This document shows positions 43,739 through 52,659 of a stretch of DNA of 64,000 nucleotides, piece after piece. The translations under genes and the position numbers were made by a program. Origin of the DNA: Chthonomonas sp. UBA1950 (GTDB lineage Bacteria > Armatimonadota > Fimbriimonadia > Fimbriimonadales > Fimbriimonadaceae). The DNA lies in contig DDEQ01000034.1 in NCBI GenBank assembly GCA_002336105.1, positions 76,494-140,493 on the forward strand. The letters run 5' to 3'. Under the pieces are notes generated by a model. The model did not search any database and was not told the origin of the DNA. It saw nothing but the letters and a program-made list of their open reading frames with translations. How positions within the stretch are numbered: the first letter of the stretch is position 1; each line of letters opens with the position of its first letter.

Positions 43739-44884
43739 ATGAAGGTGTTAGGAGTCGCGATGGTAGGTGCTGGGTTTATCGGCCCGGTGCATGTTGAAGC
43801 CCTAAAGAGATTGAACATTCCGGTTACTGGAATTCTCGGTGTTGATGAAGCTGAGAGTAAGAAAGCGGCGGCAGCCCTGAACCTGCCAAAAGCTTACGCT
43901 AACTTTGAGGAGGTCCTTGCCGATCCTGATGTGATCGCTGTTCACATTGCGACACCAAACAGACTCCATTTCCCTATGGCTAAGCAAGCACTTCAAGCTG
44001 GCAAGCATGTTTTTTGCGAGAAACCACTCTCGATGACATCCGCTGAGTCTGCTGAGCTTGTCGAGTTGGCAAAAAAGACTGGTTTGGTAGCTGCTGTGAA
44101 CTATAACAACCGCTACTATCCGATCAACCTTCATACACGAAGGATGCGAGAGACGGGCAAGCTGGGGGAAATCTATCACGTTTGTGGTAGTTATGCTCAA
44201 GACTGGCTCTTTTACCAAACCGACTATAACTGGCGCGTTCTCGCTGAAGAAGGCGGCGAGCTAAGAGCTGTCTCCGACATCGGAACTCACTGGCTAGACC
44301 TTATTCACGCCGTAACAGGTCTGGAAGTTGAAGCGGTATTCGCAGATCTTAAAGTCGTATATCCGGTTCGCCTTCGACCAACAGGCGAAGTCGAGACCTT
44401 TAGCGGAAAGATGGCTTCGGAGGTGCAAACTGAACCTGTCAACATCACAACCGAAGACTTCGGCACCATCCTGATTCGATTCAAAGGTGGCGCTCGAGGA
44501 TCGCTCTGGGTGTCTCAGGTGACCGCGGGTAGAAAGAACTGCCTGAAGTATGAGATTGCCGGTTCAAACTGTGCCGTCGCTTGGGAGAGTGAGAAACCAA
44601 ACGAGTTGTGGATTGGAAACCGAAACGAACCGAACCAGAACCTGCTCCGAGATCCTGCCCTGGTCGATCCAGCTGTTCGACAGTACATCTCCTTCCCAGG
44701 AGGTCACAACGAAGGATTCCCAGATTCTTTCAAACAGTGCTTCCGGTCGTTCTATAACTACATCGAAGCCGGTGATTTTTCCGCTCCTGCGACATTCCCA
44801 ACTTTCGCCGAGGGCCATCAGGAAATCTTAGTTTGCGAAGCGATTTTGCAGTCGCACCGTGAGCAACGCTGGGTCACGGTTTAA
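43739..44884 (+). CDS. Gfo/Idh/MocA-family oxidoreductase
   Basis: 381 aa from ATG at 43739, which has AGGAG (43727-43731) 7 nt upstream; an ATG at 43712 is in frame but lacks this. N-terminal Rossmann GAGFIGPVHVEAL, catalytic Lys in FCEKPLSM, and DIGTHWLDLIHAVTG in the C-terminal domain. Oxidises or reduces a sugar or inositol derivative with NAD(P). Such genes often accompany glycosidases; here GH42, GH127 and GH116 are all within 15 kb. No signal peptide. Confidence 0.92.
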   Translation: MKVLGVAMVGAGFIGPVHVEALKRLNIPVTGILGVDEAESKKAAAALNLPKAYANFEEVLADPDVIAVHIATPNRLHFPMAKQALQAGKHVFCEKPLSMTSAESAELVELAKKTGLVAAVNYNNRYYPINLHTRRMRETGKLGEIYHVCGSYAQDWLFYQTDYNWRVLAEEGGELRAVSDIGTHWLDLIHAVTGLEVEAVFADLKVVYPVRLRPTGEVETFSGKMASEVQTEPVNITTEDFGTILIRFKGGARGSLWVSQVTAGRKNCLKYEIAGSNCAVAWESEKPNELWIGNRNEPNQNLLRDPALVDPAVRQYISFPGGHNEGFPDSFKQCFRSFYNYIEAGDFSAPATFPTFAEGHQEILVCEAILQSHREQRWVTV

Positions 44885-44895
44885 CCCATGCATTC

Positions 44896-44934
44896 AGGAT
44901 TGGGCTCAAGACAAGGTGTTCTTGAGCCAATCCT
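44896..44934. terminator. Bidirectional terminator hairpin
   Basis: Arms 44896-44911 and 44920-44934 pair over 15 bp with a single bulged G, between the convergent oxidoreductase and beta-barrel genes. Confidence 0.8.
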
Positions 44935-45783
44935 CTAAAAGCGAAACAGAATTGAAATCCTAAAGGCCCCGTACCCGATCATGCCGCTCTTCAGGCTATT
45001 TGCCACGGAGTCGCTCGGATCGTATAGCAAATAGGACCCAAGGGCGTGATCCATCGGTAGACCGTTTATAAAGAGATCACCACCCAACTGCAAAACGGCA
45101 TTTTGGCTGACCTCGTAGGATGCCAAACCGCTCATTGAAAGCTTGAAATCAGTCCTACGAAAGGTATTTGGCCCATTCCAAGTTTGAACCGCCATTCCCA
45201 GTTGTCCAGTGAGAGCAAGCTTGTCGCCAACGGGTTGCCGATTTCCAATAGTGAAGCGGTAAGCATCAGCGTATCCACTTGGCGAGGTTGTCACTGCATA
45301 GGAAGCTGAGTAGTCCCAATTTGCTTTTGAGTAAATAGCTGATAGCCGATCAATTCTTGGCCCGGAATAGATAGCCTTTGCATAGGTTGAGGATGAACTG
45401 GTAATTGCTGTGCCATCCCCAGGCCTGTCGGCATCCAGTTGGACCGCTACATCCGCACCTACTGAGATGGGTGATCGCCACCTCAAGGAGTAATTCTTTG
45501 TCGTAGCTCGAAATCGGCTATTGGTCGTTCTTCCAAAAGCCGTCGCATCTGCTGATATCAGCCAGAACGCCCAGGACGAACTGGGTGCAAATGCGAGATT
45601 GAATTCTCTGGAGAACAGCTCCCTTCCGTGAAACTGCCCATCAGAAACCGCGCCAGTCACAACTACGCTCCGATCCCACGAATGTGCCGTAAAGAACCGA
45701 GCCTCAGATAAGGAAGGTGTGTGATCCGCGTATGCGGTCCCTATCATTGCGAGTAGAGCAATCGATCCTGCACAGTGCTTCAT
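44935..45783 (-). CDS. Probable outer-membrane beta-barrel protein
   Basis: 282 aa. Signal peptide 1-19 (ending GTAYA), then amphipathic strands with many Tyr/Trp/Phe residues, ending in ISILFRF: a terminal Phe, as barrel-assembly substrates have. No specific family. A GAGAA-type site precedes the ATG. The lipoprotein gene at 45868 lies upstream on the same strand with a hairpin between. Confidence 0.75.
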   Translation of the reverse strand: MKHCAGSIALLAMIGTAYADHTPSLSEARFFTAHSWDRSVVVTGAVSDGQFHGRELFSREFNLAFAPSSSWAFWLISADATAFGRTTNSRFRATTKNYSLRWRSPISVGADVAVQLDADRPGDGTAITSSSSTYAKAIYSGPRIDRLSAIYSKANWDYSASYAVTTSPSGYADAYRFTIGNRQPVGDKLALTGQLGMAVQTWNGPNTFRRTDFKLSMSGLASYEVSQNAVLQLGGDLFINGLPMDHALGSYLLYDPSDSVANSLKSGMIGYGAFRISILFRF

Positions 45784-45807
45784 TAATTCTCAGTGTTGTT
45801 AAGAGGT

Positions 45808-45843
45808 CCGGGTAGCCTGCGAAAAAAAGTGCAAGCTACCCGG
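45808..45843. terminator. Hairpin between the lipoprotein and beta-barrel genes
   Basis: A perfect 9-bp stem (45808-45816 with 45835-45843) with an A-rich 18-nt loop. It has no clear T run, so it may attenuate rather than stop transcription. Confidence 0.5.
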
Positions 45844-45867
45844 AAAGTCATTGACGATCTCCGACCC

Positions 45868-46659
45868 CTAGCCGGATTTCTGAACGAACAGGGATACTGA
45901 TTCTACGCCAGTTGACGGAATACTTTGAGTTGAAAGGGATGTGAAGGTCGGTCGCTTGTTCGACGGAATATCCACAGTCTTTGAGACCGTAACCGTCTGA
46001 CCACCAGCTACCCAGGTGATAACCAGTCGAGCATTCCAGCCTGTCATGTCATCTGGATATGCCGTAAAATCAGCAATGACATAGCCGCTTGATAGAGATC
46101 CACCGTTTGTCGGGAGAGTCCCGAATAGGGTTGGCAGAATCAGCTTTCCGTTCGATGACGTGTAACTTGAAAGCATCAAGTAGTCAGAGATTTTGAGATT
46201 CTTCTCAATAGTTCCTAAGGTGATAGAGTCATCGGTGCGACTTCTCGAACCCGATCCGATGTTGATTTCGTAGGCGCTTGTCGAGGCGGGCACAGCAAGA
46301 TTCCCGCTGAGATACCCATTAACAAGGCTTAACCCCGTCTCGTTCCCGTTCACCGTAATCAAGCCACTTGATCCAGTCGTGTTTAGAAGTGGAGTGTCTG
46401 TCGTCACGATGGCAACCTTTCCGACCGGTACAGTCATGTTGGCTGGTACCACTGCGGTATCCGTTCCAAACACTCTGGGAGTCGGAGTGGTTACCGAACT
46501 GATCGAGGACGTATTGTCGTAAGATCGACCAGTCACTGAACCCGTGAAATCGACAGTTGCTGCTGCGCTTGGGCCCGAGCCTCCGCATCCAGCAAGTAAC
46601 AGCGAGGCAAGTAGCCCTCCAAGGGCCGGGCGATAAATAGTCTTTAGTGTCTTGAGCAT
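45868..46659 (-). CDS. Lipoprotein, unknown function
   Basis: 263 aa from ATG at 46659, with AGG 5 nt upstream; the frame continues 16 codons further. Lipobox LLAGC (Cys about 24) followed by GGSG; the rest is Ser/Thr-rich and beta-strand-like, with a Thr-rich early stretch. No domain recognised. It lies downstream of GH116, from which a T-tailed hairpin separates it, and upstream of a beta-barrel gene. Confidence 0.7.
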   Translation of the reverse strand: MLKTLKTIYRPALGGLLASLLLAGCGGSGPSAAATVDFTGSVTGRSYDNTSSISSVTTPTPRVFGTDTAVVPANMTVPVGKVAIVTTDTPLLNTTGSSGLITVNGNETGLSLVNGYLSGNLAVPASTSAYEINIGSGSRSRTDDSITLGTIEKNLKISDYLMLSSYTSSNGKLILPTLFGTLPTNGGSLSSGYVIADFTAYPDDMTGWNARLVITWVAGGQTVTVSKTVDIPSNKRPTFTSLSTQSIPSTGVESVSLFVQKSG

Positions 46660-46788
46660 GGACCTAATCCCAACACGATCCCGAACCATCGGAAGATCGT
46701 CTTTCATAGTTATTGGAATCGAGCCAGCAAATTTACAGTCTGTTCATCATCACTATGAGAATTTTAACAACAATTAGTCACATTAAAA

Positions 46789-46829
46789 CGGATCAGGTTG
46801 AGAAGTGTCTATCTTTTCGACCTGATCCG
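46789..46829 (-). terminator. Terminator of the GH116 gene
   Basis: A 13-bp stem with one G-U pair (46789-46801 with 46817-46829); on the minus strand it is followed by TTTT. Confidence 0.75.
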
Positions 46830-46856
46830 CTAATTGCCAGCTATTGATTTGATGAT

Positions 46857-49800
46857 CTAGACCGACTCGAAAACGACCCCATCACCTTCGTTCATAACTA
46901 ATCCAAGATCGAATGTCACAAAGCCGATTCCATCTTCGTTCGTCCAGACACATGGAACTCGCCTCCCGTTGTGTTTTACGGTCAATTCACGACTTCCTGC
47001 CGAGGCAAGACTTACCTTTCGGAGACGCAAAACCCCGTGCTTTACTTCGATTCCAGCACGAAACTTTCCGTTTTCATCTTTCTGCCAGAAGCTGCCCCAT
47101 CCTTCTGAGGCGGTGAATGCAGCCCTGAAGTTGGATTGCTGAGCCTTTGGCGCGAAGGTAAGTTCACCTTTGGGACCGTGATAGCCAAATCCGCAAGTCG
47201 TGATGAAGACCCCGAAACTAGCCATCGCCCGTACGTAATGGTCGCTGCATTCAATTTCATTGAATGGATTGCGTTTGGCCGGATGGTGCCTGTCATGGGC
47301 GGCTTTGACAACGCGAAAGCCTTCTTCTACTAACCCTTCAGCAATCATGTGACTGGCTGCTTGATATTCGGTTCCAGTCCAGACTTCGTTAAAATACTTG
47401 GCTGCCCAAGTTGGCTCTGGGCCAAGAATTTCCTTTTCATCTCCGAATGGAAAACTGCAGAGGAGAAGGCCTCCTTCACCAGGAACTGCATACCATCGGC
47501 CCAATTTGTGTTCTTTCCTGAAAGGCCCCACGTCTGGAAGGAAGTTGTTTTTGTAGAGAGATTTCAGAGCTTGCGTCGCTCGTTCTTTTGAGACAATCCT
47601 TGGAAGACCGACTTGGTGAGACCAACTCTGTCCCATCAGCATATCGACTTCACAACCGTTGCCAATTCTCATCCCATCGAAATGCTCTTTCACATTTAAC
47701 CGATGAATGTAGTAGCTTCCGTTCCAGAACATCTCATCAAACTTTGCGATGCCTTTTTGGAAAATGTCACTCCACCTCGATGCCGCCGCAGTATCGCCTA
47801 CCTCCCTGGCCATTTCAGCACCGGCGGAAACCGCTGACAAGAAAAGCGAAGTCAACCACGAAGACGGACCGTACAGATTGACATCAAGCGTGTTGTGTTG
47901 GCTTCCGGTCAGTATTCCGGTTTCGCCCCCCTCTTGTTTGATGAGGTATTCAAGCGCGGTCTTCATTCGATCGTAGACACGGCGTAAGAACTTGTCATCC
48001 ACACTCGTTTGGTGCTCTCGATAGGTTCTAAGAACGTAACCGGCCTGAGCATCAGCCGCGAATCCATTGCCATATTCACCACGGAAGTCGATTAAACCGC
48101 TTTCGTGATATCCAGCTCCGAGTTGATAGTCCGCTTGCTCACGAATCGATCTCTCTAGCTCTGGAAAGAGGCGTCCAACTGCTTGGGCGTACTGCCAAAC
48201 GTGACCGCACGTTCCTTCGCAGCAGCCAACTCCTTCCCACGCGTAGAACCGTCCGTTAGCGAACCTAACGCTTGTCATGGTCGCCAAAGTCGAGGTATTT
48301 GCCATCGTTCGGTTCAAAAACCAAATTGGCAAGGTCGAGTCGTACCAAGTATCTACCCATTTTTGAGTAACGGCAATCAGACGCTCACCTTCCTGCTTTA
48401 GGTGTGAAATGACGCTATCGACTGACTTAAAGCGCTCGGCGTAAAAGTGTCCGACCTTTCCAATTTTGTTCAATGTTAGATTAGGGAATCTCCAGGCAAC
48501 GACGAACGTCACTGTTTCTGATTGTCGTGGCTTAAGAGCTAGCCTGGTTGTTACTCCGCTAGCTGGCTTCACAGGCACATCGGCAAAGACAACCTTGCTT
48601 GATGTCGGTTTAGTAAATAGGTCTGCAACTGGATCTTTTCCGAGGTCTTGCTTAATCTGCACAGAGTGATCTAGACACGCCAGAGCCATCTCGCCAATAT
48701 CTGCCCGATCCTCTAAACGGGATGCCGCAGTATCAACAAACTCGATGCGACCAACCCCAATCTGCCCCCATGCTGCCGTCTCTTCGTCTACGATTTCGAA
48801 GTGGGCAGTTTTGCCTTGAAACTCTGAAACATTAAACGACCGTAGGGAAAGCTCGTCAACTTGGTTACCTGTTGCAGATCGTACAGTCTTCCCCTCAACA
48901 ACCAGTCGTATCGCCGCTGTTTCCGGATGGTGTCCACCTCCGACCCAACACTCGACATAGCGTCGCTCGATCACAAATGACTTACTGATGAGCTTGCCAA
49001 CTAACGCATCACCCGTAACTCCAGTCGGCGACTTTTCTAGTCGGAAAGATTTCACCGAAAATTTCCCGGGGCCTCCAATCGGCCCACTCAAATATTTCAA
49101 TGTGTCCTTATCGATTGGGCCAGATCCGAAGGCTTCGCCTTCTACCTTCCAATCACCGAAACCGTTTTCCCAATCTTCGAACCTAATTGGGGGTCTGATG
49201 GCGCCTTTTTCTGGTTGGGGCACCTTTAGACCAAACTCAACCCCATATTTCTTTGGCGTGTTCACACGGACTGCCTCGCCGGCTCCTAAAGAGTGCAAAC
49301 CGACAGGGTTCTCCAGATAGCCTCCGATCTCGACAGTTTGCGTTTTGTCTGTTTTGTTCGTCAACGTAAACCGCATGAGGACCGCTGGCAAAGACGAAGA
49401 ATCAGCGTCTAGAGGGACGAACGGAGAAAACGCCTCAAGCGAAACCGAGATCGGAGACTGAGTGCTATCGTAGTTGACCACGCCAATCGGGTATTTCCCT
49501 TCAAAACTGACTTCATCCCAACCATTCAGGTCAAAAGTGCGAGTTCTGCCATCCACATTAATAGCAAATCCTTGTTGAAACGGGTGAACTTGCTGTGGAG
49601 GCACGGCGTAATTCGAACCGCTCACAGGGTCTAGCTTTTCACCTTCATACTCGACTGGCTTGGGAATTGTCCCTAACTTCATTTCGTTGAAGATGTCCCA
49701 CAGCCAAAGTCTCCCATCGCCGCCTAAATAGACCTGCCCAGCACACAACCCGCCGACCGGCATGCCGATGTACTTCAGCTCATGCTTCGAGTAGATTTCA

Positions 49801-49982
49801 CGCGTTCCTCGATCAAATAGAGACGGAACTGTTCCCTTGTCGAGCGGAACTGTTCCCACCAGCCTTCCGGCTTGCGCCAGAATTGGCATGCCTACAGTCG
49901 CGCAAGCCGTCAAACGCAAAAAATCTCGACGAGGCAAAACTGGGCGATCGGTGCCCGTTGGACAACACTGTTCCTGATCCAT
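46857..49982 (-). CDS. Tat-exported GH116 family glycosidase
   Basis: About 1041 aa from ATG at 49982 (GGAG 7 nt upstream). Twin-arginine signal PRRDFLRL near the N-terminus. The GH116 N-terminal domain (KYIGMPVGGLCAGQVYLGGDG) holds an insertion at about 270-425 resembling the lectin-like beta-sandwich found in GH32-type and planctomycete glycosidases (FVIERRYVECWVGGG, RSATG, AWGQIGVGRIEFVD). The (alpha/alpha)6 barrel of the GH116 catalytic domain follows (WEGVGCCEGTCGHVWQYAQ, GVFITTCGFGYHGPKGELTF). Family activities include beta-glucosidase and beta-xylosidase; specificity is not visible. A candidate operator lies upstream at 50125. Confidence 0.9.
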   Translation of the reverse strand: MDQEQCCPTGTDRPVLPRRDFLRLTACATVGMPILAQAGRLVGTVPLDKGTVPSLFDRGTREIYSKHELKYIGMPVGGLCAGQVYLGGDGRLWLWDIFNEMKLGTIPKPVEYEGEKLDPVSGSNYAVPPQQVHPFQQGFAINVDGRTRTFDLNGWDEVSFEGKYPIGVVNYDSTQSPISVSLEAFSPFVPLDADSSSLPAVLMRFTLTNKTDKTQTVEIGGYLENPVGLHSLGAGEAVRVNTPKKYGVEFGLKVPQPEKGAIRPPIRFEDWENGFGDWKVEGEAFGSGPIDKDTLKYLSGPIGGPGKFSVKSFRLEKSPTGVTGDALVGKLISKSFVIERRYVECWVGGGHHPETAAIRLVVEGKTVRSATGNQVDELSLRSFNVSEFQGKTAHFEIVDEETAAWGQIGVGRIEFVDTAASRLEDRADIGEMALACLDHSVQIKQDLGKDPVADLFTKPTSSKVVFADVPVKPASGVTTRLALKPRQSETVTFVVAWRFPNLTLNKIGKVGHFYAERFKSVDSVISHLKQEGERLIAVTQKWVDTWYDSTLPIWFLNRTMANTSTLATMTSVRFANGRFYAWEGVGCCEGTCGHVWQYAQAVGRLFPELERSIREQADYQLGAGYHESGLIDFRGEYGNGFAADAQAGYVLRTYREHQTSVDDKFLRRVYDRMKTALEYLIKQEGGETGILTGSQHNTLDVNLYGPSSWLTSLFLSAVSAGAEMAREVGDTAAASRWSDIFQKGIAKFDEMFWNGSYYIHRLNVKEHFDGMRIGNGCEVDMLMGQSWSHQVGLPRIVSKERATQALKSLYKNNFLPDVGPFRKEHKLGRWYAVPGEGGLLLCSFPFGDEKEILGPEPTWAAKYFNEVWTGTEYQAASHMIAEGLVEEGFRVVKAAHDRHHPAKRNPFNEIECSDHYVRAMASFGVFITTCGFGYHGPKGELTFAPKAQQSNFRAAFTASEGWGSFWQKDENGKFRAGIEVKHGVLRLRKVSLASAGSRELTVKHNGRRVPCVWTNEDGIGFVTFDLGLVMNEGDGVVFESV

Positions 49983-50124
49983 TACAAACTCCTGTCGAAG
50001 ACGATACATGCCTGATAGTTATCGAACTCTAGTCGAACGTCCAGACTTTTGCAGTTTTTTGCATCCCCCCATCTTCAAGTAGCGTTCCCACGTTAGAGGA
50101 AGCAAAAAGCTCGATCAAATGCTC

Positions 50125-50139
50125 AATCGGTTACCGATT
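50125..50139. promoter_or_regulatory. Perfect 15-bp palindrome, candidate sugar-regulator operator
   Basis: AATCGGT-T-ACCGATT, an odd-centred palindrome of the size used by LacI-family repressors, 143 bp upstream of the Tat-GH116 start. No regulator gene of that family is in the window. Confidence 0.45.
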
Positions 50140-50313
50140 ACCTATCTCTCAGCGAAACCCATCATTGACTGACAGGGCCAAAGCCTCGTTCCCCGCTCAG
50201 TATTTCAAACCGCACTTTGAACACTCTGGTGCAGAACGAGAAGAGTCGTCATTGAACCGCCTCTCAAGTGGCAAAGTGTGTTCGACGAAACGCTTTCGAG
50301 ATGACTATCTCAT

Positions 50314-50415
50314 TTAGTATGAGACTTCTACAAAAGACTCTGTAGCTTCAATATCACCTGCTGCGATTCGCTTGGCTAGCATCAGGTCCTCACTAAAATC
50401 AGCCCGCATCGCCAT
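50314..50415 (-). pseudogene. Possible remnant of an ECF sigma factor N-terminus
   Basis: A 33-codon frame within the 547-bp gap 49983-50529 reads MAMRADFSEDLMLAKRIAAG, then D-I-E-A-x-E-S-F-V-E. It resembles sigma region 2.1 of ECF factors (D-L-x-L-x-x-R-I-x-A-G-D-x-E-A-x-E-x-F-V) and ends at a TAA where the rest of region 2 should follow. Further along the same strand a broken frame has a CxxC pair (CSKCGLKY). The rest of the gap shows only the palindrome at 50125. It may be decayed coding DNA or coincidence. Confidence 0.35.
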
Positions 50416-50529
50416 TCCCCGACACTGTTACGCAGCCAGGATTCTGATCTTAGGTTCACGGAAAATCGCCAACATAGTCTTGGGCATCGCGTAGCAAAGG
50501 ATGTTCGTTCTCGTTCATCCTAATCAGGT

Positions 50530-51033
50530 ATGTCTGAAACTACAACAGAAGTCGCGATTCTTCACACGAATCTTGGCGACATTGTGCTTGGATTCCTCAC
50601 CGATAAGGCTCCGAACCATGTTGCGAACTTTAAGAAGCTCGTGACAGAAGGCTTCTACAACGGTGTGCGATTCCACCGCGTTATCCCTGGATTCATGATT
50701 CAGGGCGGCGACCCAAACACCGTGGATGGCCCCCGATCAACTCACGGCACAGGTGGTCCCGGTTACCAAATCAACGCAGAATTCAACGACACTAAGCATG
50801 TGCGCGGCATACTCAGCGCGGCGAGATCCTCTGACCCGAATTCAGCAGGTAGTCAGTTCTTCTTAATGGTCGACACGGCTCCGCACCTAGACGGTAAGTA
50901 CACCGCTTACGGCCAGGTTATCGAAGGTATGGATGTCGTTGACAAGATTGTCGCTCTCAAACGAGATTCACGCGACAATCCTCTAGAAGAGAATCCTGCG
51001 ATTATCGAATCGGCAGAAATCGTCGTTCGCTGA
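50530..51033 (+). CDS. Cyclophilin-type peptidyl-prolyl isomerase
   Basis: 167 aa, no signal peptide, so cytosolic. Cyclophilin core: FHRVIPGFMIQGGDPNTVDG, GPGYQINAEFND, GILSAARSSDPNSAGSQFFLM, LDGKYTAYGQVIEGMDVVDKI, with the catalytic Arg in FHRV. Catalyses cis-trans isomerisation of prolyl bonds during folding. No AGGAGG site; TAATCA lies 3 nt before the ATG. Convergent with the histidine kinase at 51055. Confidence 0.95.
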   Translation: MSETTTEVAILHTNLGDIVLGFLTDKAPNHVANFKKLVTEGFYNGVRFHRVIPGFMIQGGDPNTVDGPRSTHGTGGPGYQINAEFNDTKHVRGILSAARSSDPNSAGSQFFLMVDTAPHLDGKYTAYGQVIEGMDVVDKIVALKRDSRDNPLEENPAIIESAEIVVR

Positions 51034-51050
51034 TCCACTCGTACCTTTAG

Positions 51051-51072
51051 CCAGCTAGTCTGAACTGGCTGG
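51051..51072. terminator. Short hairpin between convergent genes
   Basis: A 9-bp stem with one G-U pair (51051-51059 with 51064-51072) overlaps the kinase stop codon. No T run; it is only a weak terminator candidate. Confidence 0.35.
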
Positions 51073-52659
51073 CCCTTCAGAACGCGGTATGATCGGAAGC
51101 TGAACGATTGCGGTCGTTCCCCGAGCGAGCTTGCTCTCAATCCAGACTTTTCCGCCGTGTGCCTCGACGATTGACCGCACAATTGGTAGGCCAAGACCTG
51201 TACCACCTGATTCCCGATCTCGCGCGGCATCCGCCCGGTGAAACCGTTCAAAGAGGTGATCAATGTGCTCAGCCGAGATCCCCGATCCTTCGTCAATCAC
51301 CCTGATCTCCACGAGAGGGTCGCTCTTGAAACACTCAACCGAGACTAGCTTCTCCTCCGACGTATGCCTAACAGCATTGCTCAGCAGATTAATAATTACT
51401 CGGGTAATAAGAGGCGGATCAACCAACAGTGCGATACAATCTGCACCTGAATACTCGATCTGACGGGCATTCCCAGGGGAAACGGCTTCTATTGCTTCCA
51501 CTATTAGTTGCTCCAACGGAACCGTCGTCCTTCTCAGTTCCATCTTCCCATCGTCTGATCGAGCGAGTAGTAACAAATCTTGAACAAGGCTAGCCATTGA
51601 ATTTGCTGACTTTCCGATTTCGACTAGATGATTTGCTAATCGATCTGGATCCTTCTTACCAGCCGCCGCAATGCCGACACGCGTTTTAATGGCTGTCAAT
51701 GGTGTTTTAAGTTCGTGAGAAGCATCGGCGATAAACCTCCTTTGAGCTTCGTTTTGTTCTGCCAAAGCAACAAAGGAACGTTCGAGACGATCGAGCATTG
51801 AGTTAAACGTGTTCGACAAACTGGCAAATTCGTCTTTCCCCGTAACGGTAAGTCGTCTACTCAGATTTGAAGCCTCGATTGCTTCTGCGGCTTGCGCTAT
51901 ATCTCGTACTGGTGCCATCGCTCGCCCAGTTAGGTACATTCCTGCTACTGTCGTAAAAATCAAGACTAACGGAAGCGCAGAAAGAAGAGCCATGCCAAGC
52001 CTTCCTACCGAAGCATCCGCTTGTCTAAGCGAAAACCCGAGTTGAACAACACTGTCTATGCGACCATCACGGTAGAGTGGTCTCGAAACAAAACGAACTC
52101 TCTGGCCATTGACCAGGTTAGTGGATAAAACAACTTCTCCGGCCTTGGCATCAATCGCAGCATTCGTGTCCCATGGTTTGTCCTTATCCCAGGGCTTCCC
52201 AGGGTCCCTACCGCGACTACCGAAACGCCAAACACGAGGCCGACTAAGCTCCATTTCCAACGACCTCTGTTTGAGGCGTCCGGGCTCAATCCCAAATCGA
52301 CTATCTTGTTGATCTGCAGGCTTATTGCTGGGGTCCCTGAAAGTTGTGTCGCGGGTTTCAACATTGGGTTGCTGAGGTTGTTGCTGGAACAACGGTCCGA
52401 GCATCTTGTTCTCTGTTACATAGTCTCGGGGACCACGATGCCCATTCGGACCACCTAGATTCCCTCCCGGTGGACCGCCTGGGCCACCAAACCGGTCGTT
52501 CTGCCACATCGTTTGAAAGAACTCTGCGCCACGCTGTAGATCAGCATCTACGGCCGCGTAAATGCTCAGACGAGTAGTCCAATACACGAATAACCCAAGA
52601 AGGGTAAGCACAAACGCCATCACCCATGCGTTCCAGAGTGTCAGGCGCGTCCTAATCAA
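51055..52659 (-). CDS. Membrane sensor histidine kinase
   Basis: 534 aa. TM1 (AWVMAFVLTLLGLFVYWTT), a periplasmic region of about 165 residues with an unusual Gly/Pro/Asn-rich stretch (FGGPGGPPGGNLGGPNG) and Gln/Pro-rich segment, TM2 (LLSALPLVLIFTTVAGMYLT), HAMP, HisKA with the phosphorylated His in DASHELKTPLTAIK, HATPase N box (NLLSNAVRHT) and G boxes (DEGSGIS, GGTGLGLPIV). Overlaps the response-regulator stop by 4 bp. CusS/BaeS-like in layout; signal unknown. Confidence 0.93.
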   Translation of the reverse strand: MIRTRLTLWNAWVMAFVLTLLGLFVYWTTRLSIYAAVDADLQRGAEFFQTMWQNDRFGGPGGPPGGNLGGPNGHRGPRDYVTENKMLGPLFQQQPQQPNVETRDTTFRDPSNKPADQQDSRFGIEPGRLKQRSLEMELSRPRVWRFGSRGRDPGKPWDKDKPWDTNAAIDAKAGEVVLSTNLVNGQRVRFVSRPLYRDGRIDSVVQLGFSLRQADASVGRLGMALLSALPLVLIFTTVAGMYLTGRAMAPVRDIAQAAEAIEASNLSRRLTVTGKDEFASLSNTFNSMLDRLERSFVALAEQNEAQRRFIADASHELKTPLTAIKTRVGIAAAGKKDPDRLANHLVEIGKSANSMASLVQDLLLLARSDDGKMELRRTTVPLEQLIVEAIEAVSPGNARQIEYSGADCIALLVDPPLITRVIINLLSNAVRHTSEEKLVSVECFKSDPLVEIRVIDEGSGISAEHIDHLFERFHRADAARDRESGGTGLGLPIVRSIVEAHGGKVWIESKLARGTTAIVQLPIIPRSEGPASSD

